A stretch of 64,000 bases of DNA from Bradyrhizobium sp. PSBB068. Lineage in GTDB: Bacteria > Pseudomonadota > Alphaproteobacteria > Rhizobiales > Xanthobacteraceae. Made by a program: the position numbers and the translations under genes. The notes beneath the pieces are model-generated. The model worked only from the letters and a program-made list of their open reading frames with translations, was not told the DNA's origin and ran no database searches. This document shows positions 55,091 to 63,566 of the stretch, piece by piece; position 1 is the first letter of the stretch, and each line of letters starts with the position of its first letter. The stretch covers positions 6,954,001 through 7,018,000 of the forward strand of contig CP069300.1 of the NCBI GenBank assembly GCA_016839165.1, written 5' to 3'.

Positions 55091-55333
55091 TCAGCGGCGC
55101 CAGTGGCGGCGATGGCCCCAGCCACGGTGATGCCCGCGATGCCAGCCGCGGTGCCAGCCATGACCACGACCATGGCCATAGCGTACCTGCGTGGTGGTCT
55201 GGTTCGCATTGTCCTGAACCGTTGCGGCGGTGCCTGGCGTCGTGAGCGACATCGCGCTCGCGCGCTCGGCCGGCGCCGCCAAGACCAGCACGGCACCGAT
55301 CGCCGCAAGCCCCAGAACCTTCATCACCTTCAT
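55091..55333 (-). CDS. Small secreted Gly/His/Arg/Trp-rich protein
   Basis: The 80-residue protein has a signal peptide (1-27, ending ASA). The segment SLTTPGTAATVQDNA is followed by QTTTQVRYGHGRGHGWHRGW and a Trp/His/Arg repeat tail. The block (S/T)PGT...TTQVR(H/Y)G is shared with the gene at 53505-54092, so the two are likely paralogs. Start at the ATG 55333 with AGGAGATTAGCGC upstream. Function unknown. Confidence 0.7.
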   Translation of the reverse strand: MKVMKVLGLAAIGAVLVLAAPAERASAMSLTTPGTAATVQDNANQTTTQVRYGHGRGHGWHRGWHRGHHRGWGHRRHWRR

Positions 55334-55586
55334 GCGCTAATCTCCTTGATTGCTGGATGTCACGTCCTGCAACGACGACTCGCATTCGAATCGACCCCCG
55401 TTGCCGCGACGCAGATCGCAAGCACAATGCGGATGACGTGAGCGGGAAGTGAATAACTGCGCCACGATGATGAATGCCGCTGACGCGCTCAGGTTCCGCC
55501 GCAGCGCGTGATTTTTCGCGCGCTCGCGAAACCCGGCATCGGCTACCGTCGTATCTTGCGTGTTTCTGTTGCCGGAGATTGCCGTG

Positions 55587-55859
55587 ATGCAATCGAACGT
55601 GAGCGGCCACCTGACATCTGCCGTAGGCACTGCTGTACAGGTTCCGGCAGACTCATCAGCAACGAGGCGACGCTTCGGATACCTCGCGCTGCTCGCGTCG
55701 GCGATCTGGCTGGTATCCGACATCGCAGCGGCATCGCAAGGCCCGGGCACCGGCACTGGCACCGCCGGCCCGCTGACGCGGCTCGCCATGGCCATCATCG
55801 TCTATGGCGCATCGGCGCTCGTGGTCGGTGCCGGACTGATCCGCGCGCTACGCAAATGA
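55587..55859 (+). CDS. Small membrane protein of unknown function
   Basis: The 90-residue protein has two hydrophobic segments, FGYLALLASAIWLVSDIAAA (about 30-49) and LAMAIIVYGASALVVGAGLI (about 65-84), joined by a Gly/Thr-rich loop. The ATG at 55587 follows GGAGATTGCCGTG, a usable ribosome site. The start of the longer frame at 55560 has none. Not recognised; it faces the convergent hdeD-like gene. Confidence 0.6.
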   Translation: MQSNVSGHLTSAVGTAVQVPADSSATRRRFGYLALLASAIWLVSDIAAASQGPGTGTGTAGPLTRLAMAIIVYGASALVVGAGLIRALRK

Positions 55860-55889
55860 CCCGAAATGTGCGCCGCTTCGGACCATGCT

Positions 55890-56489
55890 CTAGCCGCGCT
55901 TGTACTGCCGCAGCCGGAAGGCGAGCGCGATGTAGAGACAGCCGAAGAAGATCGCAAACCAGGCAATCATCCAGACTACCGCCAGAGCACCGGCGCCTGG
56001 CTGCACCATCAGAATGACGCCGAAGGCAATCGACAGGATTCCGTTGAGGATGAGCAGCCATTCGTTCTGCAGCACGCTGCGCAGCGCGATGGCGCCCCAG
56101 ATCTGGGTTGCACCGATGACGATGGCCCAGGCGGCGATAAACATCAGCAGCACGACCGTGGTCATTCCGGTGTACCAGAACGCCACCACGCCGGCGAGGA
56201 TGCTGGCGATGCCGCTGAGGCCCAGCCACCAACGCGGGCCGGCGTCGCCGCCGGAGGCGTTGAGGGCAGCCCATATCGCAATCACACCGTCGCTCAGCGC
56301 GTAGGCGCCCCACAGCCAGGTCAATGTGATCAGCGTCAGGCCGGGCCAAATGATCGCCAGAATGCCAAAGGCGACGGCGGCCAGGCCGCGCAACAGCAGA
56401 AGCCACCAATTATCCGCGAGTGAGCGCAACAGTCCAGGAAGAGGAAGATCGTTCCCCGGTCCGCTCCGAGCATGCGTATCAGCCATCAT
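55890..56489 (-). CDS. HdeD family acid-resistance-type membrane protein (DUF308)
   Basis: The 199-residue protein has six membrane segments in a pattern of paired hydrophobic helices: WWLLLLRGLAAVAFGILAIIWPG, LTWLWGAYALSDGVIA, LGLSGIASILAGVVAFWYTG, and further pairs to the end. RGL and WPG motifs are typical of the HdeD/DUF308 family, which in E. coli helps survival at low pH and high density. The first two codons are both ATG. A 65-bp gap separates it from the PRC-barrel gene upstream on the same strand. Confidence 0.9.
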   Translation of the reverse strand: MMADTHARSGPGNDLPLPGLLRSLADNWWLLLLRGLAAVAFGILAIIWPGLTLITLTWLWGAYALSDGVIAIWAALNASGGDAGPRWWLGLSGIASILAGVVAFWYTGMTTVVLLMFIAAWAIVIGATQIWGAIALRSVLQNEWLLILNGILSIAFGVILMVQPGAGALAVVWMIAWFAIFFGCLYIALAFRLRQYKRG

Positions 56490-56554
56490 ACGTCTCCATC
56501 GGGTTCTATCGGAGGCGCTTGCCGTTGCGGCAATCGCCTCCGTTGGGAAGCGAT

Positions 56555-56944
56555 TCAGTTGGCGTATTCGAACGCGGGCGATGCCTTCAAGGCGTCCTTG
56601 GTCGCGCCGGGCAGGATCAGCTTTTCGCCATCCAGCTTGAACTGCGAGACCGGAACGGCGACGTTGTGCTTGGCGACCGCCAGGAACCCGCCGGCATTGA
56701 TGATGGCGTAAGAGACCGACTTGTCGGGCGTGACGATGATGTCCTCGATCGCACCGATGCGCTCATCCATGTTGTTGTAGACCGGATGCCCCAGGATCAG
56801 ACGCTTGGCGCTCCAGCCGACCGTCACGTCGCGCAGTTCGCCGTAACTGACGCCGAGCAGCGTCGATCCGGCGACTTGTGCCAGGGCAACGACCGGCATC
56901 GTCAAACCGATGCCGACGATGAAAACCATAATCCTACGCTTCAT
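56555..56944 (-). CDS. Secreted PRC-barrel domain protein
   Basis: The 129-residue protein has a signal peptide (1-23, ending ALAQ), then a PRC-barrel domain with GHPVYNNMDERIGAIEDIIV, SYAIINAGGFLAVAKHNVAVPVSQF in overlapping pieces, and ILPGATKDAL. PRC-barrels occur in photosynthetic reaction-centre H subunits and RimM and generally mediate protein contacts. Export points to a periplasmic or stress role. ATG at 56944 is preceded by GGGAAGATTCTC. Confidence 0.85.
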   Translation of the reverse strand: MKRRIMVFIVGIGLTMPVVALAQVAGSTLLGVSYGELRDVTVGWSAKRLILGHPVYNNMDERIGAIEDIIVTPDKSVSYAIINAGGFLAVAKHNVAVPVSQFKLDGEKLILPGATKDALKASPAFEYAN

Positions 56945-57023
56945 GAGAATCTTCCCGATGTGGTCACGTTGGTTATTGACCGGATCGGGGCCCAGTTGAC
57001 GGGCCCCGCACAGCAGCGATGGG

Positions 57024-57440
57024 TTATTTCGCCGAAGCCGCGTCGGCATCCTGGCGGGCAAGCCAAGCCTCGAGCGAAGCCTCCTCCGCCTCGTCGAGGG
57101 CGGCGACGGCAACGTCCGAAGCGGCTGCGGCATACCGTTCGGCCTTGGCGGCGCGATCCTGCAGCTTGCTGAGTTCGCGGTTCGCCTTCCATTCGGCGAT
57201 CCTGTCGCCGGTGGCGGTCTTCTTCTGATCGGCCCACTCCTTGATGTCGGCCTGAGCGGCCGCGATCTTGCTGCGGCCTTGTTCGACGCGCTTGTGAACC
57301 CGGTCGAGATGGCTCTGCACGTCCTGCTCGACGTGTGCCGCCTTGCCGCTGATCTTTGCCTTCAGACCCTCCAGGCCGCTGTCGGCCATGGTGAGCTTTT
57401 GCCGAAGATCTTCGCAGAACTGATCGATGCGTTCGCCCAT
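57024..57440 (-). CDS. Hypothetical coiled-coil cytoplasmic protein
   Basis: The 138-residue protein is almost entirely helical and charged, with MGERIDQFCEDLRQKL, HLDRVHKRVEQGRSKIAAAQ, KANRELSKLQDRAAKAERYAAAAS and an Ala-rich end with LDEAEEASLEAWLARQDADAA. No signal peptide or membrane segment. GGAGGCTCAAA precedes the ATG at 57440. It resembles small stress-associated coiled-coil proteins but I do not recognise a family. It is 79 bp upstream of the PRC-barrel gene on the same strand, possibly one unit with it and hdeD. Confidence 0.7.
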   Translation of the reverse strand: MGERIDQFCEDLRQKLTMADSGLEGLKAKISGKAAHVEQDVQSHLDRVHKRVEQGRSKIAAAQADIKEWADQKKTATGDRIAEWKANRELSKLQDRAAKAERYAAAASDVAVAALDEAEEASLEAWLARQDADAASAK

Positions 57441-57554
57441 TTTGAGCCTCCTGTCACGAGTCGGGATCGCAATCAGGAGTAGACGGCCGCGCGGTTCGCG
57501 AAACGGTTGGATCCGGCCAAACAACCGGTGCCATCCGGCCAATCGTTCGGCCGA

Positions 57555-58628
57555 TCAGGCCGGCATCGCGGCTTTGCCGGAAATATTCCTGTAGGCTTGC
57601 GGTGCCGCGTTGGTCCAGCGGCGGAACGCCTGCCTGAAATTGGCGGCATCGCTGAAGCCCAGCGACTCCGAGATGGCCTCGACGGTCAGGTCGGTATCGC
57701 GCAGATATTTGATGGCCATGTCCATTCGCAACTGATCCACCAACTCGCGAAACGACGTGCCCTCCTCGCGCAGCTTCCGTCGCAGCGTGCGCTCGCCCAT
57801 GTTTACGTCGTGGGCGATCTGAGCAAAGTTGAGCGGTCGCATCAGATTGGTCAGGAGGACGCGCCGGACCTTGCCGGCGACCCCGGCGCCAAGCTTGAGC
57901 TCATCCATCAGATGATCGCACAGCCCGACCACCGTCGCGTAGGTGATCTCGTTCCCAAGCCTTGGCGTGCCATCGAGCCAGGTCGCGTCAAACACGATCC
58001 GGTTGTCGGGTTGGCCGAACGACACCGGACATCCAAAGACTTCCGGATACTTCGCCGCATCGTCGGGCCGAGGGTATGTCACGTGGAGCTCTCTTGCCGC
58101 AAACGACGAGCCCATGACGTCGCGCTGAAGCGAGATGCAAATGCCGAACTGCGTTTCCAACACGAACCTGTAGAGGGAGGCATCCATGCGCGAATGCGGC
58201 ATCGGATTGATGGTCCAGACTCCGCAACCGCCCTCTTCCTTGAAATGAAGTTCGGCGAGCGGCGTCGCGAGCTGATGGTACTTCTCGGCAAACTGCATGG
58301 TCTGGCGATAATCCATGCTGCTGAGGATCGCGAACCCATACATCCCATATGCCGAGAGATGAAACCGCAAGCCCGCGTGATATGAGAAGTGAGGATCGTG
58401 CGAGAGCCTGTCGGCGTTGCGGTAGCCCTCAATCACCTGATTGAGCGAGATCCGCGTCGCGGGCGAGGAGATTGCCTCACTGGAGAGGTGCACGCCTGCA
58501 AGCGCATCCCGCGCAGGGATTCCCTCCGCGGCCAGCGCGTCGATGATCATGGCGAGCTTGATGACCGGGTAAACCTTGTCGTCCGGGCCCGGCGGGATCA
58601 TCGCGGCATCGGCCAAGCTGACGCCCAA
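57555..58628 (-). CDS. AraC family transcriptional regulator (PF12625-type N-terminus)
   Basis: The 357-residue regulator has an N-terminal ligand-binding domain of the 'Arabinose-bd' AraC type (about 25-220) and a C-terminal double HTH (about 268-350). The HTH carries LNFAQIAHDVNMGERTLRRKL and VEAISESLGFSDAANFRQAFRRW. The ligand is unknown. The start is a TTG (58628), four bases after the upstream gene's stop; an ATG at 58601 is an alternative. It lies directly upstream of the coiled-coil/PRC/HdeD genes and could control them. That is inference from order only. Confidence 0.9.
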   Translation of the reverse strand: MGVSLADAAMIPPGPDDKVYPVIKLAMIIDALAAEGIPARDALAGVHLSSEAISSPATRISLNQVIEGYRNADRLSHDPHFSYHAGLRFHLSAYGMYGFAILSSMDYRQTMQFAEKYHQLATPLAELHFKEEGGCGVWTINPMPHSRMDASLYRFVLETQFGICISLQRDVMGSSFAARELHVTYPRPDDAAKYPEVFGCPVSFGQPDNRIVFDATWLDGTPRLGNEITYATVVGLCDHLMDELKLGAGVAGKVRRVLLTNLMRPLNFAQIAHDVNMGERTLRRKLREEGTSFRELVDQLRMDMAIKYLRDTDLTVEAISESLGFSDAANFRQAFRRWTNAAPQAYRNISGKAAMPA

Positions 58629-58631
58629 GTC

Positions 58632-58958
58632 CTAGCCCGGCCGCCAGAAGCAGTTCATGCGCGGCGTGATCACGGTGCCGCTCGGCCGGTGCTCCTGCAC
58701 ATAGGTCGCGGTGCAATCGCGCACGGCGTTCGGACCGGGATTGTAGCGCGGGATCACATCCGGTTCCCAATGATCGGGCCGGGAGCGGTAGATCGGTACG
58801 CGCCTCAACCGGCGGTGCTCGACCACCCGCTCGCGTGCGACCGGCGCCGTCTCACCGATGCGCGCTTCAGCCGCCGCACTCTGCGCCCGGGCCCCTTCGG
58901 CCGGAAGCAGGAGCCCGACTGATGCTGCCAACAGCGCTGCCGCCACGATCCTTTTCAT
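58632..58958 (-). CDS. Small secreted hypothetical protein
   Basis: The 108-residue protein has a signal peptide (1-25, ending GARAQ), then a basic region (VEHRRLRRVPIYRSRPDHW) and a conserved-looking C-terminus NAVRDCTATYVQEHRPSGTV...PRMNCFWRPG with two Cys that may form a disulphide. I have seen similar C-termini in Bradyrhizobiaceae hypothetical proteins but know no function. GGTGGCGTG before ATG 58958. It ends four bases before the AraC gene, so the two are probably co-transcribed. Confidence 0.75.
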   Translation of the reverse strand: MKRIVAAALLAASVGLLLPAEGARAQSAAAEARIGETAPVARERVVEHRRLRRVPIYRSRPDHWEPDVIPRYNPGPNAVRDCTATYVQEHRPSGTVITPRMNCFWRPG

Positions 58959-59059
58959 CACGCCACCCGAGCCCCGATTATCGGCCGCACGGTCTCCCAT
59001 TGCGCCGCCAAGGTCAACTGCACTGGCGCCGCCGATAGCACTCGCGCTAAAGGAGTGTC

Positions 59060-59458
59060 ATGTGGACCACAGCAAAGGCCCCCTCGCTGGCCGAGATGGA
59101 AGCCATGGCGCACGAGATTTTCGAGCGCCTGCCTCGGACGTTCCGGGCCCTCTGCGAGGGCCTGATCATCCGTGTCGACGACTTCCCGACCGACGAGGTG
59201 CTCGACGAGATGCAGGCCGAGAGCGAATTCGACTTGCTCGGCCTGTTTCACGGCATCGGCCTGCCGCAGCAGAGCCATGGCGACGTGGCCCGGCTGCCCA
59301 ACCTGGTCTGGCTCTACCGCCGGCCGATCCTCGACTATTGGGCGGAACACGACGAGACCCTCGGCCACATCGTGCGCCACGTGCTGATCCACGAAATCGG
59401 CCACCATTTCGGCCTCTCCGACGCCGATATGGAGGCGATTGAGGCCGATGCGGGGTAA
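59060..59458 (+). CDS. Zincin-type metallopeptidase family protein
   Basis: A 132-residue minimal zincin. The zinc motif [15 protein letters not shown] lies near the C-terminus (His, Glu, His, then Asp/Glu ligands), preceded by VLIHEIGHH. It matches the PF06262 family, compact bacterial zinc-binding proteins often next to leuD in alphaproteobacteria; enzymatic activity is not well established. There is no signal peptide. AAAGGAGTGTC before the ATG. It is followed by a repeat and leuD. Confidence 0.9.
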   Translation: MWTTAKAPSLAEMEAMAHEIFERLPRTFRALCEGLIIRVDDFPTDEVLDEMQAESEFDLLGLFHGIGLPQQSHGDVARLPNLVWLYRRPILDYWAEHDETLGHIVRHVLIHEIGHHFGLSDADMEAIEADAG

Positions 59459-59557
59459 AGCGTTTTCGAGCGAAGTGGCCCCCGGTTCGCGTGAAGAAAA
59501 CGCGTCAAAACAAGAATCTGGAGCCCGTTCCGCTCCATCGGAGCGGAATGGGCTCCA
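59459..59557. repeat. Interspersed repeat between the metallopeptidase gene and leuD
   Basis: A conserved-type sequence GCGTTTTCGAGCGAAGTGG...GTGAAGAAAACGCG is followed by a long hairpin. CTGGAGCCCGTTCCGCTC (59518-59535) pairs with GAGCGGAATGGGCTCCAG (59540-59557), with one G-T pair. I recognise similar blocks as a common Bradyrhizobium extragenic repeat. Confidence 0.7.
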
Positions 59558-59645
59558 GCTTTGCAGAAATGAGCCTTTTACCGCTGTCACATTCGCGATA
59601 AACAACCGGCCCGTATCCCCTAGTTTTTGCCCGGGAAGAGCACCG

Positions 59646-60248
59646 ATGGACAAGTTCACCACGCTGGAAGGCGTCGCGGCACCGCTGAAGATCATCAATG
59701 TCGACACCGACATGATCATTCCGAAGCAGTACCTCAAGACCATCAAGCGCACCGGCCTTGGCAAGGGGCTTTTCTCCGAGCAGCGCTACAAGGATGACGG
59801 CAGCGAGAACCCCGATTTCGTCCTCAACCAGTCCGCCTATCGCAATGCGAAGGTGCTGGTCGCCGGCGACAATTTCGGCTGCGGCTCGAGCCGCGAGCAC
59901 GCGCCCTGGGCGCTGCTCGACTTCGGCATCCGCTGCGTGATCTCGACCTCGTTCGGCGACATCTTCTACAACAACTGCTTCAAGAACGGCATCCTGCCGA
60001 TCCGCGTGTCGCAGGAAGACCTCGACAAGCTGTTCGACGATGCCGAGCGCGGCGCCAACGCGACGCTGACCATCGACCTCCCCAGCCAGGAGATCCGCGG
60101 CCCCGACGGCGGCAAGGTCAAGTTCGAGATCGATCCGTTCCGCAAGCACTGCCTGATCAACGGTCTCGACGACATCGGCCTGACGATGGAGAAGAAGAAG
60201 TCGATCGACAGCTTTGAAGCCAAGCTCAAGGAGCGTGCCTGGGCTTGA
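59646..60248 (+). CDS. leuD: 3-isopropylmalate dehydratase small subunit
   Basis: The 200-residue subunit completes LeuCD. It has [27 protein letters not shown] start (in pieces [12 protein letters not shown] and TIKRTG), the substrate loop [14 protein letters not shown], and C-terminal [16 protein letters not shown]. The ATG at 59646 with GGGAAGAGCACC upstream is the family start; the upstream open extension runs through a repeat and is rejected. It is separated from leuC by 6.5 kb. Confidence 0.96.
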   Translation: MDKFTTLEGVAAPLKIINVDTDMIIPKQYLKTIKRTGLGKGLFSEQRYKDDGSENPDFVLNQSAYRNAKVLVAGDNFGCGSSREHAPWALLDFGIRCVISTSFGDIFYNNCFKNGILPIRVSQEDLDKLFDDAERGANATLTIDLPSQEIRGPDGGKVKFEIDPFRKHCLINGLDDIGLTMEKKKSIDSFEAKLKERAWA

Positions 60249-60268
60249 GCTCGGCGCATGATCATCGC

Positions 60269-60299
60269 GCCCCGGTGCCGTCAGGCGCCGGGGCTTTTC
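60269..60299 (+). terminator. Intrinsic terminator after leuD
   Basis: GCCCCGGTGCC (60269-60279), loop GTCA, GGCGCCGGGGC (60284-60294) with one T-G pair, then TTTTCTTT. Confidence 0.9.
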
Positions 60300-60342
60300 T
60301 TTGCAGCGCTACCCGTTCGCACACCAGTGATAGCTGACGCGC

Positions 60343-61131
60343 ATGCTGCCTGACATCGTCACCTTCTGGCACGGTTCGATGGACGCGCTGCGCCGGACCT
60401 GCCTGCGCTCGCAGCTGGCGGCCGGGCACAAGGTCACCGTCTATAGTTTCGATCCCGTCCCCGGCCTGCCCGATGGCGTCGGCAATGCCGCAGCCGAAGC
60501 GGTGTTGCCATATGCGTTCTCGGAGAGGCTGCGTCCGGCCGAGCCGGACGGTTCGTGGCGCGACTGGACCATCCTGCAATTCAGCGACTTCTTCCGGATG
60601 CGGCTGATGAAGCAGCGCGCCGGCCTCTGGCTCGATGCCGATGTGCTGTTGCTCAAGCCCGTCGAGATCGACCCGGCAAAGCCCTATTTCGCCTGGGAGC
60701 GGCCGCGGCAGCTCGGCAACTCCGTGCTGTATCTGCCGCACAACGATCCGATCGTGCGCGCCTTCGAAGCGCTGATGCAGCAGGATGAGCTGACGCCGGA
60801 CTGGCTGGCGCTGCGTCACCGCCTGACCTTCGCGATGCGCCGGCTGCGTGGCAAATCCAATCGCCTCTCCGACATCCGTGTCGCGATCTTCGGCCCGGCC
60901 GCGCTCACCGCGCTCGCGCGCCGCGAAGGCGAACTACAGCACGCGCTGCCGAAGCAATCGTTCTACGCGGTGCACGCCGAACCAAAACTGTTCTTCGAGC
61001 CGTCGGATTTTTCGCGCTATTTGAACGATCCGGGCATCATCGGCCTGCACATCTCGCCGAAGGGACGCGGCAAGGAGGCGCCAATCCCGGGCAGCCTCTA
61101 TGCCTGGGCGGCGGAGAAGTTCGGCAGCTGA
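60343..61131 (+). CDS. DXD-type glycosyltransferase
   Basis: The 262-residue protein has an N-terminal fold start LPDIVTFWHGSMDALRRTCL and a DXD motif in GLWLDADVLLLKP (LDAD near 93-96). WERPRQLGNSVLYLP and a C-terminal LHISPKGRGKEAPIPG follow. This is the pattern of GT32-like and alpha-1,4-glycosyltransferase-type enzymes using nucleotide sugars and a divalent metal. The acceptor is unknown (cell-surface glycan is likely). No signal peptide. It starts 44 bp after the leuD terminator, with a weak ribosome site. Confidence 0.8.
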   Translation: MLPDIVTFWHGSMDALRRTCLRSQLAAGHKVTVYSFDPVPGLPDGVGNAAAEAVLPYAFSERLRPAEPDGSWRDWTILQFSDFFRMRLMKQRAGLWLDADVLLLKPVEIDPAKPYFAWERPRQLGNSVLYLPHNDPIVRAFEALMQQDELTPDWLALRHRLTFAMRRLRGKSNRLSDIRVAIFGPAALTALARREGELQHALPKQSFYAVHAEPKLFFEPSDFSRYLNDPGIIGLHISPKGRGKEAPIPGSLYAWAAEKFGS

Positions 61132-61147
61132 CGCTCTCACTGCTGCA

Positions 61148-61284
61148 CCCTCTCCCCTTGTGGGAGAGGGTCGCTTCGCACAGCGAAGCGGGGTGAGGGG
61201 TTCTCTCCACACGGGAGAATCTCGCAAGCGGAGACAACCCCTCATCCGGCGCTTCGCGCCACCTTCTCCCACATGGGGAGAAGG
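61148..61284. repeat. Compound inverted repeat (family D), copy 3
   Basis: CCCTCTCCC/GGGAGAGGG (61148-61170) and CGCTTCGC/GCGAAGCG (61172-61190) open the element. The central pair GGGTGAGGGG/CCCCTCAT follows, then GGCGC/GCGCC and CCTTCTCCC/GGGGAGAAGG to 61284. Same plan as 5447-5569 and 30060-30230. Confidence 0.82.
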
Positions 61285-61299
61285 GAAGATCACCTGCCG

Positions 61300-62178
61300 C
61301 TAATGCCCCAACGCAGCGATCGCATCCGCGATCGCGATCGTGCGCTTGGCCATCTCGGCGTGCAGGCGCTCGACCATGCGGCCGTCGAGCTGGATCGCGC
61401 CGCGCGAGACGTTCTCCGGCTGTGCGAAGGCTGCGATGATCTTGCGGGCCTCGGCGACTTCGGCCTCCGGCGGCGTGAAGATCGCGTTGCACGCGTCGAT
61501 GTGGCTCGGGTGGATCAGCGTCTTGCCGTCGAAACCGAGATCGCGGCCCTGCGCGCATTCCTCCGCGAAGCCGTCGATGTTGCTGATGTCGCCATAGGGG
61601 CCGTCGAGGATCTCGAGCCCGTGTGCGCGGGTCGCGAGGATGCAATGCGTGATCATCGGGATCATCGCCGCGCGTCCCGGCTTCATCCGGATCCGGGTTT
61701 CGCGCGCGATATCGTTCGGCCCGAACACGAAGCCGGCGAGCCGGATTTCGGAATCCTTCGATGCGGCCGCGAGCTTGTCGGCGTCGAGCACCGCGCGTGC
61801 GGTCTCGATCATGGCCCAGACCCGGATCGAGGCAGGAGCATTGATGTCGCTGAGGCGATCGGCGACAGCGTTGAGGTCGTCCACGGTGGAAATCTTGGGA
61901 ACCAGGATGCCGTCAGGCTGCGCCTTGCCGGCCATGCCGATGTCGTCGACCCACCAGGGCGTATCGAGCGCGTTGATGCGGATCAGCACCTCGCGCTTGC
62001 CAAAACCCCTGGCGGCGACCGCCTTGGCGATCTGCTCGCGGGCGACGGCCTTGGCGTCGGGGGCAACGGAATCCTCCAGATCGAGGATAATACCGTCGGC
62101 GGGCAGCGTGCGGGCCTTCTCCAGCGCCCGTGCATTCGATCCCGGCATGAACAACAGGCTGCGGCGCGGGCGGATCAT
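61300..62178 (-). CDS. CitE-like CoA-ester lyase (HpcH/HpaI aldolase family)
   Basis: The 292-residue TIM-barrel enzyme has RRSLLFMPGSNARALEKAR at the start, LDLEDSVAP (metal-binding Asp/Glu), RINALDTPW, MIETARAV, FGPNDIA and DGKTLIHPSHIDACNAIFTP. This fits free-standing citrate-lyase beta-like / malyl- or citramalyl-CoA lyases. No citrate lyase alpha or gamma subunit is nearby, so classical citrate cleavage is unlikely. I chose the ATG at 62178 (AGGAG 7 bases upstream); 62184 is close. Confidence 0.9.
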   Translation of the reverse strand: MIRPRRSLLFMPGSNARALEKARTLPADGIILDLEDSVAPDAKAVAREQIAKAVAARGFGKREVLIRINALDTPWWVDDIGMAGKAQPDGILVPKISTVDDLNAVADRLSDINAPASIRVWAMIETARAVLDADKLAAASKDSEIRLAGFVFGPNDIARETRIRMKPGRAAMIPMITHCILATRAHGLEILDGPYGDISNIDGFAEECAQGRDLGFDGKTLIHPSHIDACNAIFTPPEAEVAEARKIIAAFAQPENVSRGAIQLDGRMVERLHAEMAKRTIAIADAIAALGH

Positions 62179-62323
62179 CGGCATTCTCCTGCGGGGCTTG
62201 GGCTCCGCCGCTGTCCATTGTTTGGGCATCGTGGCAGGAACCATGCTTCAGCGCTGCCGTATCATCTCAGGCGGCACGCCGAAAGTCTTGTCCCCGTCAT
62301 CGGCATGTGGTTAGCCAGAGGCC

Positions 62324-62980
62324 ATGAAATTCTTTCCGAAGCAGTTGATCGACGGCTACCGGACCTTCGCGACCCAGCGGTTGCCGACTGAACAGTCGCG
62401 CTATCGGGACCTGTCGGAACGCGGCCAGTTTCCCGAAACCATGGTGATCGGCTGCTGCGATTCCCGCGTCTCGCCCGAGGTGATCTTCGACGCGGGTCCG
62501 GGCGAATTGTTCGTGGTCCGGAACATCGCCAATCTGGTTCCGGTCTATCAGCCCGACAGCAACGCCCACGGCGTGTCGGCCGCGCTGGAATACGCCGTGA
62601 CCGTGCTGAAGGTGAAGAACATCGTGGTGCTGGGCCATGCCCAGTGCGGCGGTATCCGCGCCTTCGTCGACAAGATCAAGCCGCTGACCCCCGGCGATTT
62701 CATCGGCAAATGGATGCAGATGTTCATCAAGCCGGGCGAGGTGGTCGAGCAGCGCGACCATGAGAGCATGCAGGACTTCGTCACCCGCATCGAGAAGGCC
62801 GCGGTGTTCCGCTCGCTGGAGAATTTGATGACCTTCCCGTTCGTCCGCGAACGCGTGGAGAACGGCGAGATGCAGCTGCACGGCGCCTATTTCGGCGTCG
62901 CCGAGGGCTCGCTGTTCGTGCTCGACCGGGTCGCCAAGGAATTCATCAGCGTCACTGAAGCCCTGAAGGCCGGCGAGTAG
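62324..62980 (+). CDS. Beta-class carbonic anhydrase
   Basis: The 218-residue zinc enzyme interconverts CO2 and bicarbonate. Zinc ligands are C44 (GCCDSRVSPE; D46-R48 dyad), H105 and C108 (LGHAQCGG). The following FVVRNIANLVP and GVSAALEYAV are typical of the family. The length is normal. AGAGGCC before the ATG. Cytoplasmic; it may supply bicarbonate to carboxylases. Confidence 0.95.
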   Translation: MKFFPKQLIDGYRTFATQRLPTEQSRYRDLSERGQFPETMVIGCCDSRVSPEVIFDAGPGELFVVRNIANLVPVYQPDSNAHGVSAALEYAVTVLKVKNIVVLGHAQCGGIRAFVDKIKPLTPGDFIGKWMQMFIKPGEVVEQRDHESMQDFVTRIEKAAVFRSLENLMTFPFVRERVENGEMQLHGAYFGVAEGSLFVLDRVAKEFISVTEALKAGE

Positions 62981-62989
62981 CGCTTTCGG

Positions 62990-63541
62990 CTACGCCTCGT
63001 CGTGAGCGTTGCCCCAGCGATCGGAGAGCGCAAGCAACAGCGCCGAGATCACGAACACCAGGTGCACGGCGACGAGCCACGTCATCCGCGTCGCGTCGAA
63101 CGCGGAATCGATGTTCAGGAACGCTTCCAGCACGTGGATCGCCGAGATCGCGACGATCGAGGCCAGCAGCTTCTGCTTCAGCCCGGCAAAGTCGATCTTG
63201 GTGATCCAGATCGGCCAGTTCGGGTTGCCTGACGTGTCGATGCGCGAGACGAAGTTCTCGTAGCCCGAGAACACCACGATCAGAATGAGGTTGGCGACCA
63301 GCGTAACGTCGATCAGCGCCAGCGCGTCGAGGATGACTTCCGTCGACTTGTAGCCGGACGCATGCAGCACGAACTCCCACAGCATGCGCGCGAATTTCAG
63401 CAGCAGCACCGCGAGCGCCACGACCAGGCCGACATAGAACGGCGCCATCAGCCAGCGGCTGTTGAACAGCACATATTCGAAGCCGCGCATGATGCGCGGC
63501 GTCGCCGGACTTGCTGGGGTGGGAGCCGATTGTTCCGACAT
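62990..63541 (-). CDS. YqhA/UPF0114 family membrane protein
   Basis: The 183-residue protein has about four membrane segments (WLMAPFYVGLVVALAVLLL, VTLVANLILIVVFSGYENFVS, LLASIVAISAIHVLEAFL, LVAVHLVFVISALLLALSDRW). RGFEYVLFNSRWLMAPFYVGL at the start is the UPF0114 signature. The role is unknown; it is sometimes linked to redox or stress. It converges on the carbonic anhydrase gene, only 9 bp between stops. Confidence 0.92.
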   Translation of the reverse strand: MSEQSAPTPASPATPRIMRGFEYVLFNSRWLMAPFYVGLVVALAVLLLKFARMLWEFVLHASGYKSTEVILDALALIDVTLVANLILIVVFSGYENFVSRIDTSGNPNWPIWITKIDFAGLKQKLLASIVAISAIHVLEAFLNIDSAFDATRMTWLVAVHLVFVISALLLALSDRWGNAHDEA

Positions 63542-63566
63542 GGTTCCGACCCCGGTTTGATCTGCC

